Below are positions 18,693 to 28,466 of a DNA stretch of 51,679 nt, in pieces. The position numbers and the translations under genes were made by a program. Position 1 is the first letter of the stretch, and every line of letters starts with the position of its first letter. The stretch covers positions 1 to 51,679 of the forward strand of contig NZ_JAUYQL010000063.1 of the NCBI RefSeq assembly GCF_030697305.1, in the 5' to 3' direction. A model generated the notes under the pieces. It did not search any database. It was not told the origin of the DNA and saw only the letters and a list, made by a program, of their open reading frames with translations. The stretch comes from Phenylobacterium sp. (GTDB taxonomy: Bacteria > Pseudomonadota > Alphaproteobacteria > Caulobacterales > Caulobacteraceae).

Positions 18693-19520
18693 CTACAGGG
18701 ACGCACTCTGACGTTCCGGCAGTTCGTCGGTGATCACCATGAACCCGGCCAGGAAGGCCGTGCCGAAGGCGGTGGAGATCGCCGCATCCGTGGCGTCGCG
18801 CCCTCGGGCCATCAGCACGCGGCCGATGCGCGGCGTGTTGTGGCGTGCGTCGCAGGTACGCCAGGCGCCATCCAGGTAGACCTCGAACCAGGCGCTGAAA
18901 TCCATCGGCGCCGGCGAGATCGGCACCCCGATGTCGCCGAGATAGCCGGTGCAGTAGCGGGCGGGGATGTTCATGCACCGGCACAGGGTGATCGCCAGGT
19001 GGGCGAAGTCGCGGCAGACGCCGAATTGCTCCTCATGGGCCTCGAGGGCGGTCTTGGTCGCACGCGCGTGTTCGTAGCCGAAAGTGATGTGGCGGTGCAC
19101 ATAGTCAAGGATCGCCTGCACCCGGGCCGATCCTGGCGCGACGCCGCCGAACAGCGTCCAGGCGAGGTTCGAGAGCTGATCCGTCTCGCAGTAACGGCTG
19201 CCCAGAAGGTAGAGCACCACGTCGTCCGGCAGGTCTTCGACCGGCAATTGGCCGGCTTCGGGCAGCGGCGCATCGTGTGCGCCGCTGTCGCGGATCACGA
19301 AGCGGTTGCGCAGGACGATGCGTCCAGCCGGGGCCAGGATGCGGCTGACGAAATTGCCGAACAGGTCGTGGTACTGGCTCACCGACACCATGGGGTCGGT
19401 GACCATGACATCCGACGTCTCGAGGTCTCCGACGCGCGAAGGATGCACGCTGAGCTGCAGCAGCATCGGCGTGGGCGCCGGGCAGTCGAAGGTGATCTCG
19501 TATCCAGCGCTTATCCGCAT
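18693..19520 (-). CDS. Transglutaminase-like family protein (catalytic His position is Ser)
   Basis: A 275-residue protein; ATG 19520 is chosen over upstream codons because a GAAGGGGG SD precedes it. An N-terminal beta-rich domain is followed by a transglutaminase-like papain-fold core. The nucleophile C169 is in FGVCRDFAHLA, but the usual HAWxEV motif reads FSAWFEV, putting Ser at 209 where His is expected; the Asp is D224 in TCDARHN. The same strand carries two further transglutaminase-fold proteins and their ligase partners (20.5-27.2 kb), so it belongs functionally to that cluster. It could be a non-catalytic or altered peptidase. Some relatives may share the Ser; I could not check. Confidence 0.85.
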   Translation of the reverse strand: MRISAGYEITFDCPAPTPMLLQLSVHPSRVGDLETSDVMVTDPMVSVSQYHDLFGNFVSRILAPAGRIVLRNRFVIRDSGAHDAPLPEAGQLPVEDLPDDVVLYLLGSRYCETDQLSNLAWTLFGGVAPGSARVQAILDYVHRHITFGYEHARATKTALEAHEEQFGVCRDFAHLAITLCRCMNIPARYCTGYLGDIGVPISPAPMDFSAWFEVYLDGAWRTCDARHNTPRIGRVLMARGRDATDAAISTAFGTAFLAGFMVITDELPERQSASL

Positions 19521-19691
19521 GATGTTCCCCCTTCGCTGGTCATGCTGGGGCAAGGCGGAAATGCGAAACAGGTTGCACAGCGACCGCCACTCTGTAGTCG
19601 GAGGCGGCCAGCGCGCGTGCCGCTGCAGCGTTCACGGGCTGCGCTGGCCGGTTTCCAGGCGCCGGCGCGCCAGTCGGAGTTCACACCCTGA

Positions 19692-20474
19692 ATGTCTTCG
19701 AAGCCGCTCCTGACGCCGGACGAGCCCGCCCCCGCCCTGGTCTTGAACCCAGGCGCAGCATCTCCATTCCTGCTGGTCGGCGACCATGCAGGACGGGCGG
19801 TCCCGCGCAGTCTCAACGGGTTGGGCGTGTCGGCTGCGGATATGGAGCGGCACATCGCCTGGGACCTTGGCGTCGCCGAACTCGGCGTGCGTCTTTCGGC
19901 GGCGCTCGATGCTTGCTTCCTGAGCCAACGCTACTCACGGCTGGTCATCGATTCCAACCGGGACCCGGCGCGGGCCGACGCAATCCCGCCGGTCAGCGAC
20001 GAGACCGTGATCCCCGGCAACGTCGATCTGACGCCTGAGGCTGCGCGGGCGCGCGAGCGGGCGATCCATGCGCCTTACCAGGCCGCCATCGCCTATGAAC
20101 TTGATGATCGCGCGCGCAAGGGCCTGCCGACGGTGCTGGTTGCGCTGCACAGCTTCACGCCGCGGATGGCGGGGTTCGACCGCCCCTGGCGCTATGGCGT
20201 GCTGCACCGTGGAGACTCGGCGTTCTCCGCCGCGGTGCTCGCGCTGCTGGTCGAGGCGCACGGCGACGCGGTCGGCGACAACCTGCCTTACCGGATGGAC
20301 GAGGTGGACTACACCATCCCGTTTCACGCCGATGCGCGCGGGCTCGACTACCTGGAGCTGGAGGTCCGCCACGACCTGCTGGCGGACGCCGCGGGCCTCC
20401 AGTCGGTGACGGACATGGTCGCTGCGCTGTTGCCCAGGGCGCTGCAGCGGACGGGCGCCGCATCGCCCACCTGA
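19692..20474 (+). CDS. N-formylglutamate amidohydrolase family protein
   Basis: A 260-residue metal-dependent amidohydrolase of the N-formylglutamate deformylase/FGase family. Supporting segments are LVGDHAGRAVPRSL near the N terminus, HIAWDLGVAELG, YSRLVIDSNRDP, and LVALHSFTPRMAG. Classical members release glutamate from N-formylglutamate in histidine degradation, but no hut genes are present here. It sits, transcribed in the opposite direction, inside the transglutaminase/ATP-grasp cluster and ends 4 bp before the convergent neighbour. That suggests hydrolysis of an amide made or used by the cluster (inference). Confidence 0.88.
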   Translation: MSSKPLLTPDEPAPALVLNPGAASPFLLVGDHAGRAVPRSLNGLGVSAADMERHIAWDLGVAELGVRLSAALDACFLSQRYSRLVIDSNRDPARADAIPPVSDETVIPGNVDLTPEAARARERAIHAPYQAAIAYELDDRARKGLPTVLVALHSFTPRMAGFDRPWRYGVLHRGDSAFSAAVLALLVEAHGDAVGDNLPYRMDEVDYTIPFHADARGLDYLELEVRHDLLADAAGLQSVTDMVAALLPRALQRTGAASPT

Positions 20475-20478
20475 TCGG

Positions 20479-21420
20479 TCAGAGCAGGGTGCCCAACCCC
20501 ACCGGCGAACGCATGCCGCCGGCCCGCATGGCGGCGACCAGTTCGTCCTCCGGGATCACGTCGACCTCGACCTTCAGGGTCTGTTCGCCGGGCGCCAGGA
20601 TGATGCCGTCGATCGGCGCCACGTCCGAATAGTCGCGGCCGCGCGCCAGGACGATGTGGTCGTTCTGCGCGAGGATTCCGTTGGTGGGATCGAAGCCCAC
20701 CCAGCCCAGGCCTTCGCCGCACCAAACCGCCGTCCAGGCGTGCGTTGCGTCGGCGCCCTCCAGGCGGGCCTGTCCGGGCGGCGGGATCGTACGCAGGTAG
20801 CCGCTGACGTAAGCGGCCGGCAAGCCCAGACCCTTCAGGCCGCTGATCATGATGTGCGCGAAGTCCTGGCACACGCCGCGGCGGGCCTTGAACGCCTCCT
20901 GCGCCAGAGTGGAGACCGTCGTCGCCTTCGAATCATAGGTGAAGTCCGCGTACATCCGGGTCATCAGCTCGCCGGCGGCTTCCATGATCGGGCGGCCCTC
21001 GGCGAAACTCGGCCGCGCATATTCGGTGATCTCGGCGACGATCGGCGTGCGGCGCGTCGGATAGAGGTAGGCCGCCGGGCTGTCCGGACCGAGATCGGCG
21101 TTGCGCACGCTGCGCTTGCGCACCTCGTCCCACGACGGACTGGGGGTCGTGAGCTGCAGGCTGGGCGCATGAACGTCGACGCGGGACCTCGCCTCGATGA
21201 CCAGCGCCAGGTGAGGCTCCTCGATCACCGCCGTCAGCGTGTGCTCGCCGAACGCGCCGGTGCGCTCGATGACATTCGACGGCCTCGGCGTCACCGCCAG
21301 CGAGCTCTCCAGCACGGTCTGGGCCGGCGACGACTGGGGCGTCAGGCGAAGCACACAGCGCGCGAACGACACCGCGGATTCGTAGGTGTAGGTCGTGCGG
21401 TGGCGCAGGTTGTAGATCAC
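20479..21420 (-). CDS. Transglutaminase family protein with N-terminal beta domain
   Basis: A 313-residue protein. Residues 1-90 form the bacterial transglutaminase-like N-terminal beta domain (NLRHRTTYTYESAV). The papain-like core has a complete triad: C184 in RGVCQDFAHIM, H227 in ATHAWTAVW, and D244 in VGFDPTNG. It begins with GTG that overlaps the stop of the ATP-grasp/alpha-E gene by 4 bp (21417-21420), so the two are translationally coupled. In this gene family such proteins are thought to be peptidases acting with the neighbouring ligases rather than protein cross-linkers. Cytoplasmic; no signal peptide is seen. Confidence 0.92.
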   Translation of the reverse strand: MIYNLRHRTTYTYESAVSFARCVLRLTPQSSPAQTVLESSLAVTPRPSNVIERTGAFGEHTLTAVIEEPHLALVIEARSRVDVHAPSLQLTTPSPSWDEVRKRSVRNADLGPDSPAAYLYPTRRTPIVAEITEYARPSFAEGRPIMEAAGELMTRMYADFTYDSKATTVSTLAQEAFKARRGVCQDFAHIMISGLKGLGLPAAYVSGYLRTIPPPGQARLEGADATHAWTAVWCGEGLGWVGFDPTNGILAQNDHIVLARGRDYSDVAPIDGIILAPGEQTLKVEVDVIPEDELVAAMRAGGMRSPVGLGTLL

Positions 21421-23951
21421 GCCAGCCCGGCGAGCTTTGCGGTCGGCACCGCATTGGCGCCGCGCAGGAAGAAGCGCTCGCCGATGGCGTCGGAGAGCCG
21501 CATCAGCGCCAGCTCGAAGGCGATCATCTTCTCAGTGTTGATGCGGGCGGCGGTCTCGGTCTCCACCTGGGCGGCCAGGTTCAGCAACACGCGGTCCGGC
21601 TCCTCCAGCATGCCGTCGTCCTGCAACGCCGGCAGCACGTCGAGATGCTGCTTCAGGGTCTCCACCTGGAACGCGAGCGAACGGGTGTTGAACGGATCCA
21701 GCACCACCATGTCGCGCACCGGCGCCAGCGCCAGACCGACCAGATAGCGCGCCCGATAGGTGATCTGGCTGTCGGCCAGGTCGAGCAACAGGTCGAGGTC
21801 GTCGATGGTCGCCTCTTCATGCGCCAGGGCTCGGGTGAAACGACAGGTGTTCACCCCACGCTCGATGCGCCTGCCCATGTCGAGGAAGCGCCAGCCGGCG
21901 ACACGGTTCATGTTCTCCTGCGCGAGACCAGAAAGCGCGGCCAGGATCTGCAGGGCGTTTTCCACCTGCTGCAGCACCTCGGCCTCGGACAGCAGTTCGT
22001 GGGCGCCCTCGACCAGGCTGGCCTCGAGGTTGATCAGCAGGGTCCAGAAGTCGGCCGACAGCCGTTCGCGCATGCTGGCCGCGGTGCGCCGGGCGGAGCG
22101 CACGAGGCTGACCACCGAACCGTAGGCCTTGTCGTCGTGCAGGGTGTCGCGCCCGGCGTCGATCGCCCGGCGGCCCAGGGCCTTCTCATCCAGCGCGCCC
22201 CACTCGATCAGCAGCTTCTGCAGGATGGCCAGCGTCTCGCCGGCGCTGTGGGTGGCCGACTCCGAGTCCATCAGGCTGGTGCACAGGCTGCGGACCAGGC
22301 GCAGCGTCGCCTCGGCGCGCTCGATGTAGCGGCCCAGCCAGAACAGGTTGTCGGCCGCGCGGCTGGGCAGATGCCCCAGGATGCGGCGCACCTTCACGTC
22401 CTCGGTGCTGGCCATCAGGGTGACGCGCTCTACGGGACGATCGGAGATCACCCACACGTCGTTGGTCCGCGCGTCCTCGCCCATGGAGATGGCGCGCACG
22501 TCGGGGTGGTCGGAGGTTCGGCAGAAGCCGCCGGGCATCACCTTCATGCCATCCGGCGTCATCGCGGCGTAGACCCGCAGCACAAACGGCGCGGGCTCCA
22601 GCCTGCCGTCGCGCAGCACCGGCGTGGTCGACAGGCGCACCACCTCCTGGCCGACATAGTCGCCGGGGCGGTCGTTGAGTCGGGCCAGGAACTCGGCCTT
22701 CTCGGCGGCCGACATGCTGGCGACCAGCCTGGGCTTGGCCATGGCGGCCAACGTGCCCGGCACGTTGAAGGCCGGCGCGATCGCCAGGTTCTCGAGGTTG
22801 CGCTCGACCAGCGCGCGCTCCATCGGCTGACCGCACCACCACGTGGCGACATTGGGCATCTTCAGCTCTTCGCCCAGCAGGCGGCGGCAGAGCTTGGGCA
22901 GGAAGCCTAGCAGCGCCTTGGACTCCAGCACCCCGGAGCCCGGAATATTCAACACGGCCACGCCGCCCGAACGGATCGCCTCGAGCAGGCCGGGCACGCC
23001 CAGGTGCGAGGCGCTGTTCAACTCCAACGGGTCGATGAAGTCAGCGTCGACACGGCGCAGGATGACGTCCGCGCGCTTGAGGCCGGCGATGGTCCGCACG
23101 TACACGCGGCCGTCGCGCACCACCAGGTCGTCGCCCTCGACCAGCAGGAAACCGAGATAGCGGGCGAGGTGGGCCTGTTCGAAATAGGTTTCGCTGAACG
23201 GGCCAGGGGTCAGCAGGCAGATGCGCGGATCGTCGCGCTCGGCGGTGGCCGCCAGACCCTTGCGCAGTCCGTCGAAGAACGGCGCCAGACGCTGCACGTT
23301 CATCGCGTTGTAGAGATTCGGATAGGCGCGCGAGAGCACCAGCCGGCTCTCCAGCGCGTAGCCGGCGCCTGAAGGCGCCTGGGTGCGGTCGTCCAGCACC
23401 CACCAGCGTCCGTCAGGGCCGCGGCCAAGGTCGGCGGCGTAGAGCTGCAGGAAGCGACCGCCAGGCGGCTTCACCCCGCGCATGGCGCGCACGAAATCGG
23501 CGCTGCCGGTCAGGGCGGCGGCCGGCAGAGCCCCTTCCGCGACCAGCGCGCCCTCGCCGTAGAAGTCCTGCAACAGCGCCTCGATGAGGTTGGCCCGCTG
23601 CTCGACGCCCTCGGCGATCTGCGCCCACTCTCCCTGGCTGAGGATCAGCGGCATCGGGCTGAGCGGCCAACTGCGTTCGTTCTCCTCGCCGTAGATGCGA
23701 TAGGTCACGCCGGTGTCGCGGATATGCCGCGTCGCCAGGCTGAAGCGGTTCTCGAACTCGGCCTGCGGATACTCGGCGAACTCGCCCAGGAAGCTCAGCC
23801 AGTAGTCGCGCGGCCGCCCGGTGCGGTCGAACAGCTCGTCCGGTACGCCGGGCAGGGGTTTGTAGTTCCGCAGCCAACTCGACAATCGGTCGGCGGCGGC
23901 GGGCTTCAGGTCCTCCCGGCGGCGGACCGCGATGGGCGCGTCAGTGGCCAA
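21417..23951 (-). CDS. Circularly permuted ATP-grasp ligase fused to alpha-E domain
   Basis: An 844-residue fusion. Residues about 1-470 are the circularly permuted ATP-grasp domain (COG2308-like) and residues about 525-840 are the all-helical alpha-E domain (COG2307/DUF403), beginning at [18 protein letters not shown]. In many genomes these are separate genes. The ATP-grasp part predicts an amide/peptide-bond-forming ligase. TTG 23951 has a GAGG SD with a 7-nt spacer and overlaps the upstream gene by 11 bp. The product also overlaps the transglutaminase gene downstream, so the three are one operon. The chemical product of the system is not established. Confidence 0.93.
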   Translation of the reverse strand: MATDAPIAVRRREDLKPAAADRLSSWLRNYKPLPGVPDELFDRTGRPRDYWLSFLGEFAEYPQAEFENRFSLATRHIRDTGVTYRIYGEENERSWPLSPMPLILSQGEWAQIAEGVEQRANLIEALLQDFYGEGALVAEGALPAAALTGSADFVRAMRGVKPPGGRFLQLYAADLGRGPDGRWWVLDDRTQAPSGAGYALESRLVLSRAYPNLYNAMNVQRLAPFFDGLRKGLAATAERDDPRICLLTPGPFSETYFEQAHLARYLGFLLVEGDDLVVRDGRVYVRTIAGLKRADVILRRVDADFIDPLELNSASHLGVPGLLEAIRSGGVAVLNIPGSGVLESKALLGFLPKLCRRLLGEELKMPNVATWWCGQPMERALVERNLENLAIAPAFNVPGTLAAMAKPRLVASMSAAEKAEFLARLNDRPGDYVGQEVVRLSTTPVLRDGRLEPAPFVLRVYAAMTPDGMKVMPGGFCRTSDHPDVRAISMGEDARTNDVWVISDRPVERVTLMASTEDVKVRRILGHLPSRAADNLFWLGRYIERAEATLRLVRSLCTSLMDSESATHSAGETLAILQKLLIEWGALDEKALGRRAIDAGRDTLHDDKAYGSVVSLVRSARRTAASMRERLSADFWTLLINLEASLVEGAHELLSEAEVLQQVENALQILAALSGLAQENMNRVAGWRFLDMGRRIERGVNTCRFTRALAHEEATIDDLDLLLDLADSQITYRARYLVGLALAPVRDMVVLDPFNTRSLAFQVETLKQHLDVLPALQDDGMLEEPDRVLLNLAAQVETETAARINTEKMIAFELALMRLSDAIGERFFLRGANAVPTAKLAGLA

Positions 23952-26900
23952 GGGGCATCCTCAAATCGAGCGTCATTGGAAACTCCACGGTCGGCTCCGG
24001 ACGCGGCGGCGACACCACGCCAGGACTATGCCCCTGCTCCTCGAAGCGGGCCTTGCGACGGGCCTGGGCTTCATAGGAGTTCACCGGGAAGGTCTCGTAG
24101 TTGCGCCCGCCCGGATGGCTGACGTGGTAGACGCAACCGCCGATCGAGCGGTTGTTCCCGCGGTCGATGATATCGAAGGTGAGCGGCGCGTCGACCGGCA
24201 AGGTGGGGTGCAGGCCATTGGCGAGCTTCCAGGCCTTGTAGCGGACGCCGGCCACCGCCTCCATCGAGATGCCGGTCGGCGTCATCGGCAGGGCCCGGCC
24301 GTTGCAGGTGATCGTGTAGCGGTCAGGGTTAAACCCGCGCGCGGTGATCTGCAGCCGCTCGACCGACGAATCGGCGAACCGCACCGTGGCCGAGTTCGAG
24401 CTTTCCTGACCTAGCACGTACCAGGGCTCCAGCGCATGGCGCACCTCCAGCGTCACGCCGCCATATTGCACCTGGCCGTGGATCGGGAAGCGGAACGCCC
24501 GCTGGGCCTCATACCACTGCGAATCGAACGCGTAGCCGGCGCGGTTCAGGTCAGCGAGGACGTCCATGAAGTCGCCCCACACGAAGTGCGGCAGCATGAA
24601 CCGGTCGTGCAGAGCGGTGCCCCAGCGGACCAGCGAGCCGGTCTGCGGCTCGCGCCAGAACCAGGCGACGAGCGCGCGGATCAGCAGTTGCTGGGCCAGG
24701 CTCATGCGCGCGTCCGGCGGCATCTCGAAGCCGCGGAATTCCAGCAGGCCCAGGCGGCCGGCAGGGCCATCGGGCGAGTAGAGCTTGTCGACGCAGATCT
24801 CGGTGCGATGGGTGTTGCCGCTGACATCGACCAACAAGTTGCGAAGCAACCGGTCCACCAGCCACGGGGCAGGCGGCTTCTCGTCCGGCCCGGGGATCAT
24901 CGAGAGCGCGATGTCGAGTTCATACAGCGCGTCGTGGCGCGCCTCGTCGATGCGGGGCGCCTGGCTGGTCGGGCCGACGAACAGGCCGGAGAACAGGTAA
25001 GACAGCGAGGGATGGCGCTGCCAGTAGAGCAGCAGGCTCTTCAATACATCCGGCCGGCGCAGGAACGGCGAGTTCTCGGGACTGGAGCCGCCAACCACCA
25101 CATGCGCGCCGCCGCCGGTGCCGGCGTGGCGACCGTCGGTCATGAACTTGTCGGCGCCCAGCCGGCAAGCGACCGCGTCCTCATAGACGCCGGTGGTTAT
25201 CTCGACGGCCTCGCGCCAGGTGGCGGCCGGGTGGACGTTGACCTCGATGACCCCGGGGTCGGGCGTGACCTTCAACACCGCCATGCGCAGGTCGTCGGGC
25301 GGGGGGTAACCTTCGATGCGGATCGGCAAGCCGTCGGCGGCGACGTCCAGGTGAGCGACGAGCTCCAGATAGTCCTCCAAGCGCGCCACCGGCGGCATGA
25401 ACACATAGAGCCAGCCGTCACGCGGCTCGATCGACAGCGCGGTGCGCACGATCGGCGTCTTGCGCGGCTTGGGCTGACGCACCGCCGGCCCGAATGTCTG
25501 GTAGATCAAGTCCAGATTCGGCAAGGGCCCGCGCACCTCGTAGGGGTCCACCGGCGTGATGTGCGGATAGTCCTTGGGCTTCACCTCCGGCAGGGAGTCC
25601 AGCGGCAGGCGCAGGCCGACCGGGGAATCGCCCGCGATCAGGAACAGCCGCTCGCGCTTGAACCGCCAGGCCTCGCTGACCCAGCCTTCGCCCTCCGACT
25701 TGGTCATGGCGCGCCGTAGCGGCAGCACATAGCCCACGGCCTTGGACAGTCCGCCTTCCATCGCCTTGCGCAGCCGCAAACGGGCCGCGGCGTCGTCGAG
25801 CGCCGCATCGTCCAGCACGACGTCCTCGGGAAGGTCGGCTTCGGCCTTAATGGCGTTCAACGGGTCTTCACGGGCTGGCAGCACGTTGGCGGGATCCAGA
25901 CCCAGCCTCCCGGCCAAACGCTGGATCAGGGTGGAGGCGTCGGCGATGTTGGCCAGCGGCGTCGGCGGCGCGTCGGCCGGCGCGATCTCGCCCCGCCACA
26001 CGGGCTGACCGTCGCGCCGCCAGAACAGGCCAAGCGCCCAGCGTGGCAGGGGCTCGCCCGGATACCACTTGCCCTGGCCGTAGTGCAGCATGCCGCCCTT
26101 GCCGAAGCGGGTCTTCAGCCGTTGCAGCAGTTGGGCTGCGATCACCGGCTTGGTCGGGCCGGACGCATCGGTGTTCCACTCGGCGGCTTCGAAGTCGTCG
26201 ATCGACACGAAGGTCGGCTCGCCGCCCATGGTCAGGCGCACGTCCTGGTCCTGCAGGTCCTTTTCCACCCGCTCGCCCACAGCCTCGAGCTCGGCCCAGG
26301 CCGCATCCTCGAATGGCCGGGTGATGCGGATCGGATCCACCAGGCGCGTCAGCGTCATCTCGAAGTCGAAGGTGGTCTCGGCCGGCTCGACGCCGCCGGT
26401 GATCGCCGCCGCCGAGCGGTAATGCGGGGAGGCGGCGAGCGGCAGATGGCCCTCACCGCACAGCAGGCCGGAAGTGACGTCGAAGCCGATCCAGCCCGCG
26501 CCCGGCAGATAGATCTCGGCCCAGGCGTGCAGGTCGGTGAAGTCGGTCCGCGTGCCCAGCGGCCCCTCGATCGGGTCGATGTCGGCCTTGAGTTGGACCA
26601 GGTAGCCGGACACGAAACGCGCCGCGAGGCCCAGCTTGCGCGCCACCTGAACCAGCAGCCAGGCGCTGTCGCGGCATGACCCCGAGGCAAGCGCCAGGGT
26701 CTCGTCCGGGGTCTGCACGCCGGGCTCAAGGCGCACCAGGTAGCGCACTTCGCGGGCGAGCTGGGCGTTCAGGCCGACCAGGAAGTCCACGGTGCGCGCG
26801 CCGTCGATCGGCAGGCTGGCGACCAGCGTATCGACCCTGGGGCCATCCTCAGCCACCTCGCGATAGGGCGTCAGGTCGGCGGCGAGATCGTCGGTGTAGC

Positions 26901-27249
26901 GGAACGGCAGCACCTCGGCGTAGGGCTCGACGAAGAAGTCGAACGGATTGACCACTGTCATGTCGGCGGTCAGGTCGACGGTGACGCTGAACTCCCGCGT
27001 CCGCTCGGGGAACACGAGCCGGGCCAGCCAGTTGCCGTGGGGGTCCTGCTGCCAGTTGATGAAGTGGTTGGCGGGCGTGATCTTCAGCGAATAGCTGGCG
27101 ATCCGCGTGCGGCAGTGGGGAGCCGGACGCAGGCGCACGATGTGCGGGCCGAGCTCCACCGGACGATCGTAGCGGTAGCGGGTGGCGTGGTGCAGGCCGA
27201 TGAGCGCCGACAGGACGATCTCCTTCTGGGAAGCTGCGAGTGCGCCCAC
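23941..27249 (-). CDS. Transglutaminase / DUF2126 fusion protein
   Basis: A 1102-residue first gene of the operon. The N-terminal third is a transglutaminase-like peptidase with beta domain ([18 protein letters not shown]) and triad C192 ([10 protein letters not shown]), H241 (DLHAWAEIY) and D257 (WIGFDVTSG). The rest is DUF2126 (COG4196), which comparative genomics relates to a circularly permuted glutamine-synthetase-like ligase. The GTG at 27249 lacks an obvious SD; an AAGGAG inside the frame sits 6 nt before a CTG codon at 27213, which would give a more typical N terminus. With the downstream ATP-grasp/alpha-E and transglutaminase genes it forms a predicted peptide ligation and cleavage system. 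Confidence 0.92.
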   Translation of the reverse strand: MGALAASQKEIVLSALIGLHHATRYRYDRPVELGPHIVRLRPAPHCRTRIASYSLKITPANHFINWQQDPHGNWLARLVFPERTREFSVTVDLTADMTVVNPFDFFVEPYAEVLPFRYTDDLAADLTPYREVAEDGPRVDTLVASLPIDGARTVDFLVGLNAQLAREVRYLVRLEPGVQTPDETLALASGSCRDSAWLLVQVARKLGLAARFVSGYLVQLKADIDPIEGPLGTRTDFTDLHAWAEIYLPGAGWIGFDVTSGLLCGEGHLPLAASPHYRSAAAITGGVEPAETTFDFEMTLTRLVDPIRITRPFEDAAWAELEAVGERVEKDLQDQDVRLTMGGEPTFVSIDDFEAAEWNTDASGPTKPVIAAQLLQRLKTRFGKGGMLHYGQGKWYPGEPLPRWALGLFWRRDGQPVWRGEIAPADAPPTPLANIADASTLIQRLAGRLGLDPANVLPAREDPLNAIKAEADLPEDVVLDDAALDDAAARLRLRKAMEGGLSKAVGYVLPLRRAMTKSEGEGWVSEAWRFKRERLFLIAGDSPVGLRLPLDSLPEVKPKDYPHITPVDPYEVRGPLPNLDLIYQTFGPAVRQPKPRKTPIVRTALSIEPRDGWLYVFMPPVARLEDYLELVAHLDVAADGLPIRIEGYPPPDDLRMAVLKVTPDPGVIEVNVHPAATWREAVEITTGVYEDAVACRLGADKFMTDGRHAGTGGGAHVVVGGSSPENSPFLRRPDVLKSLLLYWQRHPSLSYLFSGLFVGPTSQAPRIDEARHDALYELDIALSMIPGPDEKPPAPWLVDRLLRNLLVDVSGNTHRTEICVDKLYSPDGPAGRLGLLEFRGFEMPPDARMSLAQQLLIRALVAWFWREPQTGSLVRWGTALHDRFMLPHFVWGDFMDVLADLNRAGYAFDSQWYEAQRAFRFPIHGQVQYGGVTLEVRHALEPWYVLGQESSNSATVRFADSSVERLQITARGFNPDRYTITCNGRALPMTPTGISMEAVAGVRYKAWKLANGLHPTLPVDAPLTFDIIDRGNNRSIGGCVYHVSHPGGRNYETFPVNSYEAQARRKARFEEQGHSPGVVSPPRPEPTVEFPMTLDLRMPLGH

Positions 27250-27541
27250 CGTAACGCGGACCGCACGGATAGGGGCCGCAAAACAGGTCCTTGGCCGAAC
27301 TTGCCCATCTTAAGGGCGGGTCTGACGCGCGCAGGGCGTGACGGCGCCGCTTCCCATCTCGTTCCAGGCTTTCCAGCGCCGTAGCTCATCGGCCTGTTCC
27401 GGGTGGCCCCGGAGAGTTTCGAAGGCTATGGGAGGCGACCTTGGGTAAGGGACGGCACATGATCGTCGGACACTGCGGAGCAGGACGCTGAAGCGTCCCT
27501 TTGGTTCCGGGCTGAGCGGCAACACGCGCGGGGCCCTGTGG

Positions 27542-28411
27542 ATGCTGGGCGCGTCGCTGACGTTCACCATCATGACGTCGCTGATCAAGTTACTGGGCGA
27601 TGACTACCCGGCCCCGCTGCAGGCCTTCTATCGGCAGGCGTCCATGCTGCTGATCCTCGTGCCGTTCATCCTGCGGCGCGGCGTCAGCGTGTTCTACACC
27701 ACCCGGCCATTGATGGTGCTGTCACGCTCGGTGATGACCGTTTCCGGCCTCACGCTCACGTTCTACGCCTTCCAGAAGATGCCGCTGGCGGAGGCCAATG
27801 CGCTGTCCTTCACCCGCAGCCTTTGGGTGACGATCCTGGCCGCGGTGGTGATGCGCGAATACGTCGGTCCGCTGCGCATCGGCGCGGTGACCGTGGGCTT
27901 CGTCGGCGTTCTGGTGATGCTGGGGCACAGCATGGGGGGCGGGAATTCGGTCGGCTTGCCGGCGCTGGCGATGCTGGCGGCCTCGTTTCTGTTGGCGTTC
28001 AGCGTGGCGGGCATGAAGATCCTCACCCAGGACCACAGCCCGATGGTGGTGATGGTCTGGGCGGCTTTTCTGGGCGCGGTGTTAGCCATCCCAGGCGCGG
28101 TGCTGACCTGGCGCTGGCCGACCTGGCCCGACCTTGCGCTGCTGTCGCTGATGGGCGTGTTTGGGACGATCAACCAGGCGCTGTTCATCCGCGGCCTGCA
28201 GGTTGGCGACGCGGCCGCCATGGCCCCCATCGACTACACGCGGCTGGTGTTCGCCGCCCTCGTGGGTTTCGTGTTTTTCAACGAGCTGCCGGACGCCTGG
28301 ACAATCGTCGGTGCGGCGATCATCGTCGCCTCAACCCTGTTCATCACGCTGTGGGAACACCACGTCTCGAAGCGGGCGGCGGCGGCGCAAGTCGCTCAGG
28401 GAACGGAATAA
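27542..28411 (+). CDS. DMT superfamily (EamA-type) transporter
   Basis: A 289-residue inner-membrane protein with about ten hydrophobic helices in two EamA repeats. Typical segments are FYAFQKMPLAEANALSFT in the first repeat and GDAAAMAPIDYTRLVFAAL in the second. Such proteins export metabolites or small solutes. The ATG at 27542 starts inside the first helix; an in-frame CTG at 27488, 7 nt after a GGAG, would add 18 residues (LKRPFGSGLSGNTRGALW) and give a more complete first helix. It is 54 bp upstream of the ferredoxin reductase start, so the two are probably one transcript. Confidence 0.88.
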   Translation: MLGASLTFTIMTSLIKLLGDDYPAPLQAFYRQASMLLILVPFILRRGVSVFYTTRPLMVLSRSVMTVSGLTLTFYAFQKMPLAEANALSFTRSLWVTILAAVVMREYVGPLRIGAVTVGFVGVLVMLGHSMGGGNSVGLPALAMLAASFLLAFSVAGMKILTQDHSPMVVMVWAAFLGAVLAIPGAVLTWRWPTWPDLALLSLMGVFGTINQALFIRGLQVGDAAAMAPIDYTRLVFAALVGFVFFNELPDAWTIVGAAIIVASTLFITLWEHHVSKRAAAAQVAQGTE

Positions 28412-28419
28412 TATGCGTT

Positions 28420-28426
28420 GGAGGAG
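28420..28426 (+). promoter_or_regulatory. Strong ribosome binding site of the leader ORF
   Basis: GGAGGAG lies 7 nt before ATG 28434, which opens a 10-codon frame rather than the reductase frame. It is much stronger than anything directly ahead of the reductase ATG at 28466, so it should drive coupled translation of the reductase. Confidence 0.7.
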
Positions 28427-28433
28427 AACGAAC

Positions 28434-28466
28434 ATGCAGGTTTCCAAGCCTGAACAGGGGTGGTGA
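28434..28466 (+). CDS. Ten-codon leader ORF coupled to ferredoxin reductase
   Basis: ATG 28434 begins the frame MQVSKPEQGW, ending in TGA at 28464-28466. The last A of that stop is the first base of the reductase ATG (a TGATG overlap). Together with the near-ideal SD upstream, this arrangement predicts termination-reinitiation coupling. The peptide has no recognised function. An alternative is that the first ten codons are the original reductase N terminus, separated by a small indel; the reductase already has a normal N terminus without them, which argues against this. Confidence 0.5.
   Translation: MQVSKPEQGW

Noticed and set aside
19692-20474. Assignment of the amidohydrolase as histidine-degradation hutG
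   Set aside because: No hutH, hutU, hutI or hutF is nearby; context favours the transglutaminase/ligase cluster.
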